This document shows, one piece after another, positions 8,486 through 17,623 of a stretch of 64,000 nt of DNA. The notes under the pieces were generated by a model. The model searched no databases, had not been told where the DNA came from, and saw only the letters and a program-made list of their open reading frames with translations. A program made the position numbers and the translations under genes. The stretch's first letter is position 1, and every line of letters begins with the position of its first letter. This DNA is from CAYSAQ01 sp964429235 (GTDB taxonomy: Bacteria; Margulisbacteria; Riflemargulisbacteria; GWF2-35-9; DYQY01): assembly GCA_964429235.1 (NCBI GenBank), contig CAYSAQ010000002.1:259079-323078 (forward strand). Direction: 5' to 3'.

Positions 8486-9601
8486 TTAGCGAGAGAGTAA
8501 GTTTTTCAGAAGACCTAATTTATTGGATTTTTCAGAGAACCAAAAGCATAGCGCATAGTGCAAGAATGTAGCTAATTTGCCTTTTACTTTTATTCCTTCA
8601 GCAAGCCCAATACTATTATTGTTAGCCATAGGGATAATGTATCCTGGGTCATGCGATTTAAAAGTAATTAGAGGTTTTTTGCTTATGCTATTAATTATAT
8701 TCTTTGCAGCAACCTTTGCGGCATCCACTGCAAAACGGACACTCATTCTAAGTGGCATATCTTTTTCTATAAACTGACAGGAGTCGCCACAGGCAAAAAC
8801 ATTATCAGAGATATGCATATTTTTATCCACAAGCACTCTTTCTTGTCTGTCTTTTTCTCCATTAAGTTGCTTGATTATATCAACAGCTTTCACGCCAGAG
8901 CTCCATACTAACATTGCTCTTTCATAAGTATCCTTTTCGTTAATAGTAATAGTTGTTTCTTCAATGTTTGTTACTTGAGAATTAATAAGACAATTAATCT
9001 TTAAACTGTATAAATTTTTCACAACATGTTTCCTGATCCATTCCGGCATAGGCCTTAAAAGTTTAGGAGAGAACTCTACAATGGATATTTTCTTATCAAG
9101 CCCTTGTTTATCAAATAATAGCCTAAGATGCGTAGCAGTTTCTATCCCAGTATAGCCTCCACCAGAGACCAGAACATGGTCGATGTTGTCAGAAAGAGCG
9201 GCTACTTTGATAGTGGAAGCATCTCGCACATCATCTAGTTTCAGAGAATTATTAGTAATAAGCTTGTTGCCATAATAATTTGTTTCAGATCCTGTAGTTA
9301 TAAGAAGATAGTCATAGTCTATTTGCTGGGTTGGAGTTTTTATTATATTTTCATTGGAAAGGACCTCTATTACAGCTTCATTTATAAAGTTGATTTTTCT
9401 TTTTTTGCACCAATGAGTTAATGAGAAAGTTATGTTTTTTATTGCTAGGTTGCCACTAATAATATCCGGTAGCAAAGGAAGAAAAGTGGAGTCATCCTTG
9501 TAGTCGAGTATGGTTAGCTGAATGTCATGGTTTTTATATAGCTTCTTTGCAGCCTGAATTCCTGCAAAGCCACCACCGATAATAACTACTTTTTTTTGCA
9601 T
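8486..9601 (-). CDS. ndh: NAD(P)/FAD-dependent oxidoreductase, type II NADH dehydrogenase family
   Basis: 371 residues with the N-terminal FAD-binding GxGxxG in VVIIGGGFAGIQAAKKL, a second Rossmann motif for NAD(P)H in DHVLVSGGGYTGIETATHL (residues ~140-160), and the C-terminal FAD motif VFACGDSCQFI. The tail (LATFLHYALCFWFSEKSNKLGLL) is amphipathic to hydrophobic, as in Ndh-2 enzymes that sit on the inner face of the membrane and pass electrons from NADH to quinone without pumping protons. It is divergent from the menaquinone-type prenyltransferase gene with only 38 bp between the start codons, which fits the quinone link. A sulfide:quinone-like specificity is less likely, since the conserved cysteines are not evident. 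Confidence 0.8.
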   Translation of the reverse strand: MQKKVVIIGGGFAGIQAAKKLYKNHDIQLTILDYKDDSTFLPLLPDIISGNLAIKNITFSLTHWCKKRKINFINEAVIEVLSNENIIKTPTQQIDYDYLLITTGSETNYYGNKLITNNSLKLDDVRDASTIKVAALSDNIDHVLVSGGGYTGIETATHLRLLFDKQGLDKKISIVEFSPKLLRPMPEWIRKHVVKNLYSLKINCLINSQVTNIEETTITINEKDTYERAMLVWSSGVKAVDIIKQLNGEKDRQERVLVDKNMHISDNVFACGDSCQFIEKDMPLRMSVRFAVDAAKVAAKNIINSISKKPLITFKSHDPGYIIPMANNNSIGLAEGIKVKGKLATFLHYALCFWFSEKSNKLGLLKNLLSR

Positions 9602-9607
9602 GGTTTC

Positions 9608-9633
9608 ATTGTAGCATAGGTCTCTAGTATAAT
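9608..9633. promoter_or_regulatory. Divergent -10 boxes for ndh-like gene and menA, both leaderless
   Basis: The 38-bp gap between the two ATGs holds TACAAT (9608-9613 read on the minus strand) ending 6 nt before the ndh ATG, and TATAAT (9628-9633, plus strand) ending 6 nt before the menA ATG. Neither gene has a Shine-Dalgarno site. The two promoters overlap each other's -35 space, so transcription from one may hinder the other. Confidence 0.6.
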
Positions 9634-9639
9634 AGTGGC

Positions 9640-10533
9640 ATGAAAAAGAATATAAAAGTTTGGATTCAGGCTATAAGAGCATACTCTTTTACGGCATCGG
9701 TTGTTCCTGTTCTCATATGTTTTGCAATAGCAATTATGAATGGAAATAAAGTTGGTTTGTTGGACTTTTTTTTGATGTTGCTGGGGGTTCTTTGTATTCA
9801 TGCAGCTACGAATTTAGTTAATGATTTTTATGATTATATAAAGGGTGTAGACAGGAAAGAAACAAAAGGCTCTAGCATGGTTTTAGTAGATGGCTTGTTG
9901 AAGCCTGCCCAGCTGATACCAGTTATAGCTATTTTTTATTCTATAGCATTAATTATTGGCACATATTTTATCTATACCGCAAGTTCTCAATTATTGTGGT
10001 TTATTCTTATCGGATTGGGCGGAAGCTATTTTTATACAGCAGGAAACAAATCTTTAAAATATTTAGCACTGGGTGAACCTGCGGTGTTTTTATTAATGGG
10101 TCCTTTTTTGTTTTTAGCTATTTATTTTGGATTTACAGCAGAGTTCTCATTGGATGTTTTGCTATTCTCATTGCCTGTTGGATTACAGATTATGGCCATA
10201 ATTACCGCTAATAATATCAGAGATATTGATGACGATAAGGCTTCTGGAATTAAGACAATAGCAATGCTTTTGGGTAAAAAGAAAGCTAAGTATTTGTACT
10301 ATGCAGAGTTAGACTTTTCTTATTTATTACTAGGAATATATACTTTCTTTTACTATAAGAACTATTGGCTGTTACTGCCAATGATTAGCTTGCCAATAGC
10401 TTTTAAATTAGTTAGAACTTTTTTAAAAGAAGAAACTTTGCCAGAAAATATAGTTGAAAATACTGCAAGGTTTCAGATGATATTTGGCTTATTATTATTT
10501 GCGGCACTAATGCTAACGTACCTTTTAGGATGA
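9640..10533 (+). CDS. menA: UbiA-family prenyltransferase, MenA-like (demethylmenaquinone formation)
   Basis: 297 residues, almost entirely membrane helices (about nine hydrophobic stretches). The two Asp-rich motifs of the UbiA family are present: NDFYDYIKGVD near residue 65 and DIDDDKASGIKT near residue 195. These bind the Mg-diphosphate of the prenyl donor. The first motif is of the MenA form, whose members attach the prenyl tail to 1,4-dihydroxy-2-naphthoate at the cytoplasmic membrane. The next gene, overlapping by 4 nt, is a trans-polyprenyl diphosphate synthase that can supply the tail. The start is supported by a TATAAT box exactly 6 nt upstream. Other members of the family (UbiA, chlorophyll synthase-like) are less consistent with the neighbours. 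Confidence 0.85.
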   Translation: MKKNIKVWIQAIRAYSFTASVVPVLICFAIAIMNGNKVGLLDFFLMLLGVLCIHAATNLVNDFYDYIKGVDRKETKGSSMVLVDGLLKPAQLIPVIAIFYSIALIIGTYFIYTASSQLLWFILIGLGGSYFYTAGNKSLKYLALGEPAVFLLMGPFLFLAIYFGFTAEFSLDVLLFSLPVGLQIMAIITANNIRDIDDDKASGIKTIAMLLGKKKAKYLYYAELDFSYLLLGIYTFFYYKNYWLLLPMISLPIAFKLVRTFLKEETLPENIVENTARFQMIFGLLLFAALMLTYLLG

Positions 10534-11525
10534 TAGAAGATTTTTCTAAAGAGTTAGCCGATGAGTATGCAAAGAATATTGCAGATCTTTTAAATATACA
10601 TAAGCAAGATATTGGTCAGGATGCTTTTAATCAATTAACAAAATCAATGGCAGGTAAAGGGAAGATGTTTCGTTCGCTTCTAGCATTATTGGTTTTCTTG
10701 GGATATTCAAAGCAAGAGTCTCTAACAGAATCATATAGATGGGCAATTTCTTTTGATATTTTGCAGAGCTTCATCTTGTTTCATGATGATATTCTTGATA
10801 AGGCAACAATAAGAAGAGGGAGCCCTGTTCCTTCCAAAGAGTTGGCATTAGTTTGGGGTGATATATTGTTTGCCTCTGGCGTAAAACAGTTTATGAGTAT
10901 ACCTGTAAATGAAGAAAAGAAATCGCTAGCATTAATGGAGCTAATGCAAATAGCAATTGATACAGGAATAGGCGAGATGGCAGATCAACGATTAGCTATT
11001 GGCAGAATAAAAGATATTACGGAAGAAGAGATTGCGCAGGTGTATATGAAAAAAACAGCCATGTATTCTTTTGTATCACCATTTGTTTGTGCTGCAATTA
11101 TCGGTGGTGCAAGTAGCAAAGACATAGAATTATTGAGGACAGCAGGAAGTAAAATAGGAGTTGCGTATCAATATTTAGATGATTTGATAGACGTTTTCAT
11201 GAAAGAAGGAGATTCTGGGAAAACAAGCATGAATGATGTGCAGAATGGTAAATTGAATATAGTTTTATTTAAATCATTAGCGTGTATAACAGAAAAAAAG
11301 GAACAAGAAAGATTTTTAAGTTCTTTGGAAATAGGGGACATTAAAAGCGTAAAAAGCTTTATAGAGAGTATTTCAGTAAAAAGAGATATTATTTCTAGTA
11401 TTAATGCTTTAGTTCTGGAAGGCATACAGTGTATCGATAGTTTAGAAATAGATTTGCAATATAAAAAAAATATTAAAAACATAATCTCTAGTTTATTTGA
11501 AAAGTACTTAATAAAGTTTATATAA
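10530..11525 (+). CDS. Trans-polyprenyl diphosphate synthase
   Basis: 331 residues of the all-helical isoprenoid synthase fold. The first Asp-rich motif is FHDDILDKATIRRG (residues ~88-100, DDxxD followed by the usual RRG), the second is YQYLDDLIDVF (~residue 215). A K-T pair (MKKTAMYSFVSPF) lies between them. It elongates allylic diphosphates with isopentenyl diphosphate. Chain length cannot be read with certainty. The 4-nt overlap with menA suggests it makes the menaquinone side chain (hepta- to nonaprenyl). The C-terminal third is less conserved than in characterised enzymes. Confidence 0.85.
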   Translation: MIEDFSKELADEYAKNIADLLNIHKQDIGQDAFNQLTKSMAGKGKMFRSLLALLVFLGYSKQESLTESYRWAISFDILQSFILFHDDILDKATIRRGSPVPSKELALVWGDILFASGVKQFMSIPVNEEKKSLALMELMQIAIDTGIGEMADQRLAIGRIKDITEEEIAQVYMKKTAMYSFVSPFVCAAIIGGASSKDIELLRTAGSKIGVAYQYLDDLIDVFMKEGDSGKTSMNDVQNGKLNIVLFKSLACITEKKEQERFLSSLEIGDIKSVKSFIESISVKRDIISSINALVLEGIQCIDSLEIDLQYKKNIKNIISSLFEKYLIKFI

Positions 11526-11556
11526 TAGGGCTAATAAGTATCTAGGAGGTAATAAG

Positions 11557-11937
11557 ATGGAATTTGCAAAGAAGAATGCACATTGGTTATTAAGGGCTGC
11601 CTTTGCAGCGGTATTTTTATTTCATGGTTTAAGTAAGTTTCCAGTTGCTGGAGCAATGGCTGGTATGATGGGCATGCCTGTTATCGCGGTATATATGCTG
11701 GCGTTAATGGAAACAATGGCAGGGGTGTTGGTGCTGTATGGCGGGTTAGGTAATGGTTTAGCAACTAAGGTTGGTGGAGCATTAATAGTTCCTGTTATGT
11801 TAGGAGCAATCATGATGTTGCATGCTGGACAGTGGAGCTTTATGCCTACTGAACAATTTCCTGCTGGTGGCATGGAATTCCAGGTAGTATTAATAGGGCT
11901 TTCTTTATATTTCTTATTTAAGGGAAATGATATTTAA
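11557..11937 (+). CDS. DoxX-family membrane protein
   Basis: 126 residues with four hydrophobic helices. The N-terminus HWLLRAAFAAVFLFHGLSKF is the classic DoxX opening, with the conserved HG-x2-K at the end of the first helix, and the Gly/Met-rich middle and MMLHAGQWSFMP segment are also typical. The biochemical role of most DoxX proteins is undefined; some associate with quinone or thiosulfate redox systems or with redox stress. AGGAGG lies 7 nt before the ATG. It follows the polyprenyl synthase by 31 nt and may be in the same transcript. Confidence 0.8.
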   Translation: MEFAKKNAHWLLRAAFAAVFLFHGLSKFPVAGAMAGMMGMPVIAVYMLALMETMAGVLVLYGGLGNGLATKVGGALIVPVMLGAIMMLHAGQWSFMPTEQFPAGGMEFQVVLIGLSLYFLFKGNDI

Positions 11938-11947
11938 TAAGTTAATC

Positions 11948-11974
11948 TTCTCCCTCGCCATTGGCGAGGGAGAA
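11948..11974. repeat. 13-bp perfect palindrome between convergent doxX and RND genes
   Basis: TTCTCCCTCGCCA, one T, then the exact complement. It sits between two convergent genes and could end transcripts from both sides by forming a hairpin, although it has no long T-tract. Its core (TCTCCCTCGCC) belongs to the dispersed GC-rich palindrome family. Confidence 0.7.
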
Positions 11975-11979
11975 TCGTT

Positions 11980-14900
11980 TTAGATAGTTTTTACTTCACA
12001 TCCAGTACACATCTTTTTAACGCGAGCATTAAAGTTATGCTGTATAACGTATAAAGATGGCACCAAAATTAGCGTAATAATAGTTGCAAAGACAAGCCCC
12101 CATGCAATCGTAAGAATCATTGGTACTATGAATGGGTTATCTCCACCAAATGCATATGCAGTAGGAAAGAGACCAGCTGCAGTAGTAGTTGTAGTTAGCA
12201 GAATTGGGCGCAGTCTTCTTTTTGCTCCAGCTGCCATACTCTCGATACTGGTTCCGGCTTCATCTCTCTTAGTATTCAAGAAACTTATCATTACTAATGA
12301 ATCATTTACGACAATCCCTGTTAGTCCGATAAGTCCAATCATTGCTGGAAAACTCATTGGTAAATTGTGAGACCAGAATGTGAAGATAACACCAGATAAA
12401 CTGAAAGGAATAGCAGTCATTACTAAGAATGGCTGAGTGAAGCTGTTAAATAGAACAACAAGAATAAAGTAGATACCAACTAATGCAAGGATAAGAGCAG
12501 AGAAGAGGCTAGACATAGCTTCCTGTGTATCTTGTTCTTCACCACCAAATTTTACTCTTAAGGCAGGATACTGTTTTGTTAGAGGTTTTAATTCTTTTTT
12601 GATTTTCTGGTTTGCTTCAAAAGAAGTTATTTTATCTAAATCAACATCAGCATAGATTGTAACTGATCTATCTGCATCAAAGTGATTTATTTTAAGCAAA
12701 TCATCTTTCTCTGTAGCTTTAATAAGCTGGCCAAGAGGGATTAGTTTCCCTTGATGATTTTGAACAGTTAAAGACTTAATTGTTCTTAATGTTGCTGCTT
12801 TTTTGTTGGAACCAGCAGTTCTTGCTTCTTTGTTTAAGATAACCCTATAGTCTATATCTTCTCCGTTCCATCGAAGTTCAGATACAATGATGCCCTGGAA
12901 AGCTGTTCTAATAGTATTTGCTACAGATATGGCATTTAGTCCTAGCCTAGACATAAGGTCATAATCTAGTGATATATCGATTCTTTTTTTGCCTTTCCCT
13001 TCATTGTCTACGATATCTTTTACTCCATCTAGATTTGCTAAATAGTTTTTAAGATGTTTGAAAACAGCATTACGAGAATCATCATTGTCGCTAATAAGAG
13101 TAACCGTGATAGGCTCTCCAACTGGAGGTCCGTCAGATAGAATATCAGCATCAAGTTTGGTAAACCCTTTGATGCCTTCAATATCTTTTTTGATGTCAGA
13201 AACTATGTCTGTTGCTGTTCTGTTTCTGCTTCCCATTGGAGTAAGGTGAATCATAATGTTCCCTACAAACCCTGCACTATAGTTTGTTCCAAAATCAGCC
13301 ACTTGAGGGATATGTTCTCCTACAGTAGTTACAAATTTTGATACACCTTGTGTTAGATAAGGTTTTAATGCTTCTTCAATAGCTTCTGCTTTCTTAGATG
13401 TTTCCTCTAAGCTTGTTCCCTGTGCTGTTTCATAAGTAATGTATGCATACATACCATCATCAGAAGGGAATAGAACGAATTTCATACTTGTTATCATTAC
13501 GATGATAGATAAGATGAATATTCCTATAAAAGTTAGTGTTGTTTTATATTTATTGTTTATCGTGAATATAATAAATTTTTCATATTTATTTTCAAAGCGA
13601 CCAAACCATGTTTTCTTCTTTTTATCTTTCTTTTTAATTTTTGTATGAGAAATATGAGAAGGAAGAATGAATAAACATTCTGCCAAAGAGCTGAATAGTA
13701 TCAGCGCAACAGCAATCGGCATTTGGAACATGAACTTCCCAAGGATACCTTTCATTGCCATCATAGGCAGGAACACTACAACTGTTGTTAAAATAGTTGT
13801 TATAACCGGCCACAGTACTTCTTGAACTCCTTTTTGCGCTGCTTCCATTGGAGGAAGTCCCTCTTCTCGGTAGTGGTAGATGTTTTCGCCAACAATAATG
13901 GCATCATCGACAATCATTCCAAGTACAAGGATAAGCCCCATTAAGGAAATAAAGTTTATTGTTACTCCGAAAACAGGGAAAAGACTCAGTGAAAGCATTA
14001 TGGAGATTGGTATTCCAAGTGCAGTCCAAAATGCTATTTTAAAATTAAGCAGAACAAGCAAGGTTAGTAGAACAAGCACAAACCCTAGCCAAGCATTGCT
14101 TATTACCATATCTAGTAAGCTTTTTACTTCAACCGAAAAGTCGACTACAAGTGATATTTGTACGTTTTCTGGAAGATCTTTTTGGAAGTCTTTTATGATT
14201 TGTCGCATTTCTACAGAAGCGTTCATTATGTCAGCGGCAGGTTTTTTCTTAACAGTCATGTTGATGGACTTATTTCCATCAGTTTTAATTATAGTTCCTG
14301 CTTTTTCATATCCATCTACAATGCGAGCAACGTCAGAAACAATAACTCTGTTACCTTCAAATCCACTACGGATTATTACTTTTCCCACATCTTTTGGGTT
14401 TTCAAATTCTGACATGATTAAGAATTTTTTCTCATTGAATTTGCTGTTAAGATCGCCAGCACTCATTCTAAAGTTATGCGCCTCGATAGCTGACATGACT
14501 TCACCAAGAGATATATAGTTCGCTAGTAGCTTCTTTTGGTCTACTTCTATTTTGATTTCTTTTTCTAGGTAGCCGAATTTATCTATGCCTCCTACAAGTT
14601 TGTTTTCTCTAAACTTGTTTTCTAGTGCTTTTGCATAAACTCTTTTTATTCCATAGTTAGCAGTCCCTGTAATTGCAACTTCTACTAAGGGTAGTGTGTC
14701 GCTGTTAATTTCTATAATATATGGTTTTGCTTCAACTTCCTTTGGTAAATCTTGAACCCGGTCGACTGCTTTTTTGATATCTTCCTTGGTTTTTTTATAA
14801 TCAACGGAATCATCAAGTTCTACAGCGACTATAGAAAAGCTCTCAAGTGATCTTGATGTAAGCCTTTTTATGCCATCAACACTTTTTAATTCGTCTTCTA

Positions 14901-15102
14901 TTTTGTTTGTTACTTTTAGCTCGACATCTTCTGGAGAAGCGCCTGGGTAGACTGTAGAGATTCTTACAAACCCATAATCTACAGAAGGGGCACCTTGTTT
15001 TTGTAGGTTTTTAATAGTTAGAGCGCCCATTAATAGTATAAATACTAATATAAGGTTTACTACCTTTGGTCGTTTGATAAAGAATTCAACGATTTTCATC
15101 AT
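11980..15102 (-). CDS. RND-type efflux pump inner-membrane transporter
   Basis: 1040 residues, the usual length for AcrB/MexF-like HAE-1 permeases. The order is TM1 (VVNLILVFILLMGALTIKN), a long periplasmic porter loop opening with YPGASPEDVE, TM2-TM6 with the proton-relay segment LILVLGMIVDDAIIVGENI in TM4, TM7 (TLTFIGIFILSIIVMI), a second porter loop, and TM8-TM12 ending LILVPSLYVI. It exports hydrophobic compounds using the proton gradient, in a trimer spanning to the outer membrane. It lies 2 nt after tolC on the same strand with GGAG upstream. No periplasmic adaptor (HlyD/AcrA) gene is adjacent, so that part must be encoded elsewhere. Confidence 0.9.
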   Translation of the reverse strand: MMKIVEFFIKRPKVVNLILVFILLMGALTIKNLQKQGAPSVDYGFVRISTVYPGASPEDVELKVTNKIEDELKSVDGIKRLTSRSLESFSIVAVELDDSVDYKKTKEDIKKAVDRVQDLPKEVEAKPYIIEINSDTLPLVEVAITGTANYGIKRVYAKALENKFRENKLVGGIDKFGYLEKEIKIEVDQKKLLANYISLGEVMSAIEAHNFRMSAGDLNSKFNEKKFLIMSEFENPKDVGKVIIRSGFEGNRVIVSDVARIVDGYEKAGTIIKTDGNKSINMTVKKKPAADIMNASVEMRQIIKDFQKDLPENVQISLVVDFSVEVKSLLDMVISNAWLGFVLVLLTLLVLLNFKIAFWTALGIPISIMLSLSLFPVFGVTINFISLMGLILVLGMIVDDAIIVGENIYHYREEGLPPMEAAQKGVQEVLWPVITTILTTVVVFLPMMAMKGILGKFMFQMPIAVALILFSSLAECLFILPSHISHTKIKKKDKKKKTWFGRFENKYEKFIIFTINNKYKTTLTFIGIFILSIIVMITSMKFVLFPSDDGMYAYITYETAQGTSLEETSKKAEAIEEALKPYLTQGVSKFVTTVGEHIPQVADFGTNYSAGFVGNIMIHLTPMGSRNRTATDIVSDIKKDIEGIKGFTKLDADILSDGPPVGEPITVTLISDNDDSRNAVFKHLKNYLANLDGVKDIVDNEGKGKKRIDISLDYDLMSRLGLNAISVANTIRTAFQGIIVSELRWNGEDIDYRVILNKEARTAGSNKKAATLRTIKSLTVQNHQGKLIPLGQLIKATEKDDLLKINHFDADRSVTIYADVDLDKITSFEANQKIKKELKPLTKQYPALRVKFGGEEQDTQEAMSSLFSALILALVGIYFILVVLFNSFTQPFLVMTAIPFSLSGVIFTFWSHNLPMSFPAMIGLIGLTGIVVNDSLVMISFLNTKRDEAGTSIESMAAGAKRRLRPILLTTTTTAAGLFPTAYAFGGDNPFIVPMILTIAWGLVFATIITLILVPSLYVIQHNFNARVKKMCTGCEVKTI

Positions 15103-15104
15103 GG

Positions 15105-16565
15105 TTATTTGGCTCCTTTGTTGATGATGCTCATTAATAATGGTGTTTTTTGATATGTATCCAATAGTGATGACAATTTGTTTATTAGTAGCATTTTGCT
15201 GCTTTTTAATGAAGCAAGATGCATCTTTGTTCCAAGGAGTTTGTCTTGGGCATTAATAAGAAAATACAAAGAGCTTCTTCCTTGCTTAAACTTCTTTTCT
15301 TCAAGTGCTGCAAATTCTATGGATAAGTTTACTAGTTCTTCGTTTTCTCTAATCATTTCATCTAAGGATTTAATGTTTTGGTAAATAGTAAGAAGTCCAT
15401 CAACACTATCTTTCATTATGTTTTCATTTTCTTTTTGTATTTTAGTTAATCTTTCTCTGGCTGCTTGTTCTTCTTTATTTGCAGCAGTGTTTTGCAAAGG
15501 AGTTTCAATTTGTAATCCGATACTAAATGGAGACTGAGATCCTAGATTATTAGCCATGTCCTCTTTTGTGTTTTCTGCAGAACCAACAGTTTTAGATAGG
15601 AACAGTTCGGCTGATGGTTTTGACTTGTTTTCTTGGTAAAGCAAAGTTTCTTTTTGCATTTTTTCTTGTATTTTTAATAGCTTTGCAAGTTTCGATCTTG
15701 TTTGAAGGTAATTAACAGAGTCTGCTACTCGGCCATCTACACCTAGTTGAATGTTGTTTTGAGGTAATAATGATGTAGCGTCTTTGTTTTTTGCATCACC
15801 AATTCGGGAAGCAATGACCAATCCTTTATTTTCTAAGCCTTGCTTTGCCGATAGAAATTGAACCGATTTAGATTTCAAGCTTTGGTTTGCTTGTACAAGT
15901 TCTAGTTTTTCAGAAGCACCTCTTTTGTATTGTTTTTCTACAAATGATACTTGGTCTTTAGCTTTATTATATTGTTCTTTGGTAATAACCATTGTGATAT
16001 AAGCAAGCTGCCACGAAAGATAATCATCGATTAGTGTTTTATAAAAATTCTCTAAATCTTCAGAGTATTTAATTGAAGCGAGTTCGTTGCCGAATTTAGC
16101 AAGTTGTAATGGATATCTGTCCATTTGTCCAAAAGCATTTTTCAGTAATGGTTGCACGATACTAATGTTTAAATTCGCGTTGTAAATAGTAGAAGTTCCA
16201 CCATTGAACCCAGGGATTGCTTTCATGCGAGTAGCTTCAGATGTTAGGTTTAGCCTCGTTCCTGTATCTGCTAATAAAGAAGATAGCCCTGCTTGTGCTA
16301 CAAGTATCTCGGTGTCACCACTGTACATTGTTGTTCCTTGCATGGAGTATCCTTTTGTATAAGAAGAAGACATGAAAAGGTTCCAGTCATTTATGCCCTT
16401 TGCCATGTCGTTGGCATTCAGTTGTGCCATATATTCTGCTTGGCTTTTCTCAACCAATGGATGGTTATTTAGTGCTAGTTCTAGGTAATCATCTAAAAGC
16501 AGAACTTGTGGTGTTTGAGCAAAAGACACACACAGTATTCCTAGTAGTATTATTATTCTTTTCAT
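15105..16565 (-). CDS. TolC-family outer-membrane efflux protein
   Basis: 486 residues beginning with a signal peptide (MKRIIILLGILCVSFAQ). The opening LDDYLELALNNHPLVEKSQAEY is the conserved OEP start, and two long helical repeats follow (for example EKQYKRGASEKLELVQANQSL and EEKKFKQGRSSLYFLINAQDKLL, where the KRG/KQG-S turns mark the repeat tips). These form the trimeric channel-tunnel. AGGAGA lies upstream of the ATG at 16565. It is the first gene of a two-gene operon with the RND transporter. Confidence 0.88.
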   Translation of the reverse strand: MKRIIILLGILCVSFAQTPQVLLLDDYLELALNNHPLVEKSQAEYMAQLNANDMAKGINDWNLFMSSSYTKGYSMQGTTMYSGDTEILVAQAGLSSLLADTGTRLNLTSEATRMKAIPGFNGGTSTIYNANLNISIVQPLLKNAFGQMDRYPLQLAKFGNELASIKYSEDLENFYKTLIDDYLSWQLAYITMVITKEQYNKAKDQVSFVEKQYKRGASEKLELVQANQSLKSKSVQFLSAKQGLENKGLVIASRIGDAKNKDATSLLPQNNIQLGVDGRVADSVNYLQTRSKLAKLLKIQEKMQKETLLYQENKSKPSAELFLSKTVGSAENTKEDMANNLGSQSPFSIGLQIETPLQNTAANKEEQAARERLTKIQKENENIMKDSVDGLLTIYQNIKSLDEMIRENEELVNLSIEFAALEEKKFKQGRSSLYFLINAQDKLLGTKMHLASLKSSKMLLINKLSSLLDTYQKTPLLMSIINKGAK

Positions 16566-16674
16566 TTTAGTCTCCTTTTGTATAATCTGTATAATATATT
16601 TGATTTCTACTTTTTAAGTAGTAGCATTATATTATAGTATATTGAGAATGAGTAGAGAAAGGGCGGAGTTACCT

Positions 16675-17430
16675 ATGGAACAAATAACTAGTTTTCAAAA
16701 TCCAAAATATAGAAACCTTGGCAAGCTTCATAGCAAGAAGCATCGTGATGCCATGTCATTATTTATTGTAGAGGGCGAAAAAGAAATAACTTTTGCTTTG
16801 CGAAACGGCTATGTTTGCCAGGAACTATGGGGCACAGAAGAAAAGTTAGAAGTAATAAATGTTGAGACTGCTAAATACCTTATTAATAGGGGAATGTTTG
16901 AAAAGATTGGGTACAGAGAAAAAACAGAGTCAATCTTGGGTGTTTTTCAAAAAAAAGATGAGCAGATAGACTTGTCTGGCGCAGAGAATATTCTTGTTTG
17001 TGAAAAAATTGAAAAGCCTGGGAATATTGGGGCCTTATTTAGAATAGCTGACGGTGCTGGCGCCGATTTGATTGTTTTTACGGAACAAGACACTGATATT
17101 TATAGCCCAAATGTTATAAGAAATAGTGTGGGAACTTTTTTTTCAACAAAGTTTGGCTGTATAGATAAAGAAAACTTATATATAGGATTAAAGAAACATG
17201 GCGTTGAAATTATGGTGGCAACTCCAGAAGCTACGAATCCTTATTATAAGGAAAATCTATCTGTGAAAAGTGCGCTTGTAGTAGGAAGTGAGCATAACGG
17301 TGTTTCTGACTATTGGAAAGAAAAAGCTGATATAAAGTTATCTATTCCAATGCTGGGCGAAAATGATTCCTTAAACGTAGGTATAAGCGTAGCAGTTGTT
17401 ATGTATGAGAAGGTTCGTCAGTTATCGTGA
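16675..17430 (+). CDS. TrmH/SpoU-family RNA 2'-O-methyltransferase
   Basis: 251 residues from ATG at 16675, chosen for GGAG six nt upstream and because MEQITSFQNPKYRNLGKL is the expected family N-terminus; an ATG at 16648 would add nine residues and lies close to TATA-like boxes. An N-terminal substrate-binding domain precedes the SPOUT knot: motif 1 EKIEKPGNIGALFRIADGAGAD with the catalytic-type N-x-G-A-x-x-R, motif 2 LVVGSEHNGVS, motif 3 LSIPMLGENDSLNVGISVAV. It methylates the ribose 2'-OH in rRNA or tRNA using SAM. The exact nucleotide is unknown. Its stop overlaps the GTG of a small membrane protein gene. Confidence 0.85.
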   Translation: MEQITSFQNPKYRNLGKLHSKKHRDAMSLFIVEGEKEITFALRNGYVCQELWGTEEKLEVINVETAKYLINRGMFEKIGYREKTESILGVFQKKDEQIDLSGAENILVCEKIEKPGNIGALFRIADGAGADLIVFTEQDTDIYSPNVIRNSVGTFFSTKFGCIDKENLYIGLKKHGVEIMVATPEATNPYYKENLSVKSALVVGSEHNGVSDYWKEKADIKLSIPMLGENDSLNVGISVAVVMYEKVRQLS

Positions 17431-17591
17431 AGCGTCCTGCAGTAGCTTCTGTATTGTTGTTGGTAGTTATCACGGTTTTACTTATGGTTGCAAATTATTA
17501 TATAGAGTCATTGTCTATTCAAAAGCAACAATTGCAATTTATGAAGGATAGTCTTATAAAAGATGTTGAAGAATTTAACAGTCTGCAATAA
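17427..17591 (+). CDS. Small single-span membrane protein (54 residues)
   Basis: A GTG start overlaps the TGA of the methyltransferase gene (GTGA) and reads 54 codons to TAA at 17589-17591. The product has a short positive N-terminus (VKRPAVAS), one strongly hydrophobic span (VLLLVVITVLLMVANYY), and a polar, helix-forming tail rich in Gln, Lys and Asp with heptad-like spacing (QKQQLQFMKDSLIKDVEEF). The layout is that of a small membrane-anchored coiled coil, like FtsL/FtsB-type or other bitopic helper proteins, but no family is recognisable. The tight coupling and the sensible codon use support a real gene. Confidence 0.55.
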   Translation: MKRPAVASVLLLVVITVLLMVANYYIESLSIQKQQLQFMKDSLIKDVEEFNSLQ

Positions 17592-17623
17592 TATCATACA
17601 AGCGAAAAGAGGATGAAAGTTTT

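Noticed and set aside
8248..8777. Plus-strand open frames opposite the 241-residue protein and the ndh-like gene
   Set aside because: They are antisense to well-supported genes, show no family resemblance and lack ribosome sites.
13880..14518. 212-codon plus-strand frame inside the RND transporter
   Set aside because: It is the complement of a strongly conserved RND region, with Ser/Ile-rich shadow composition and no start signals.
16642..16674. Longer start (TTG 16642 or ATG 16648) for the TrmH-type methyltransferase
   Set aside because: ATG 16675 has a proper GGAG site and gives the normal family N-terminus. The ATG at 16648 remains possible because TATA-like boxes lie just ahead of it.
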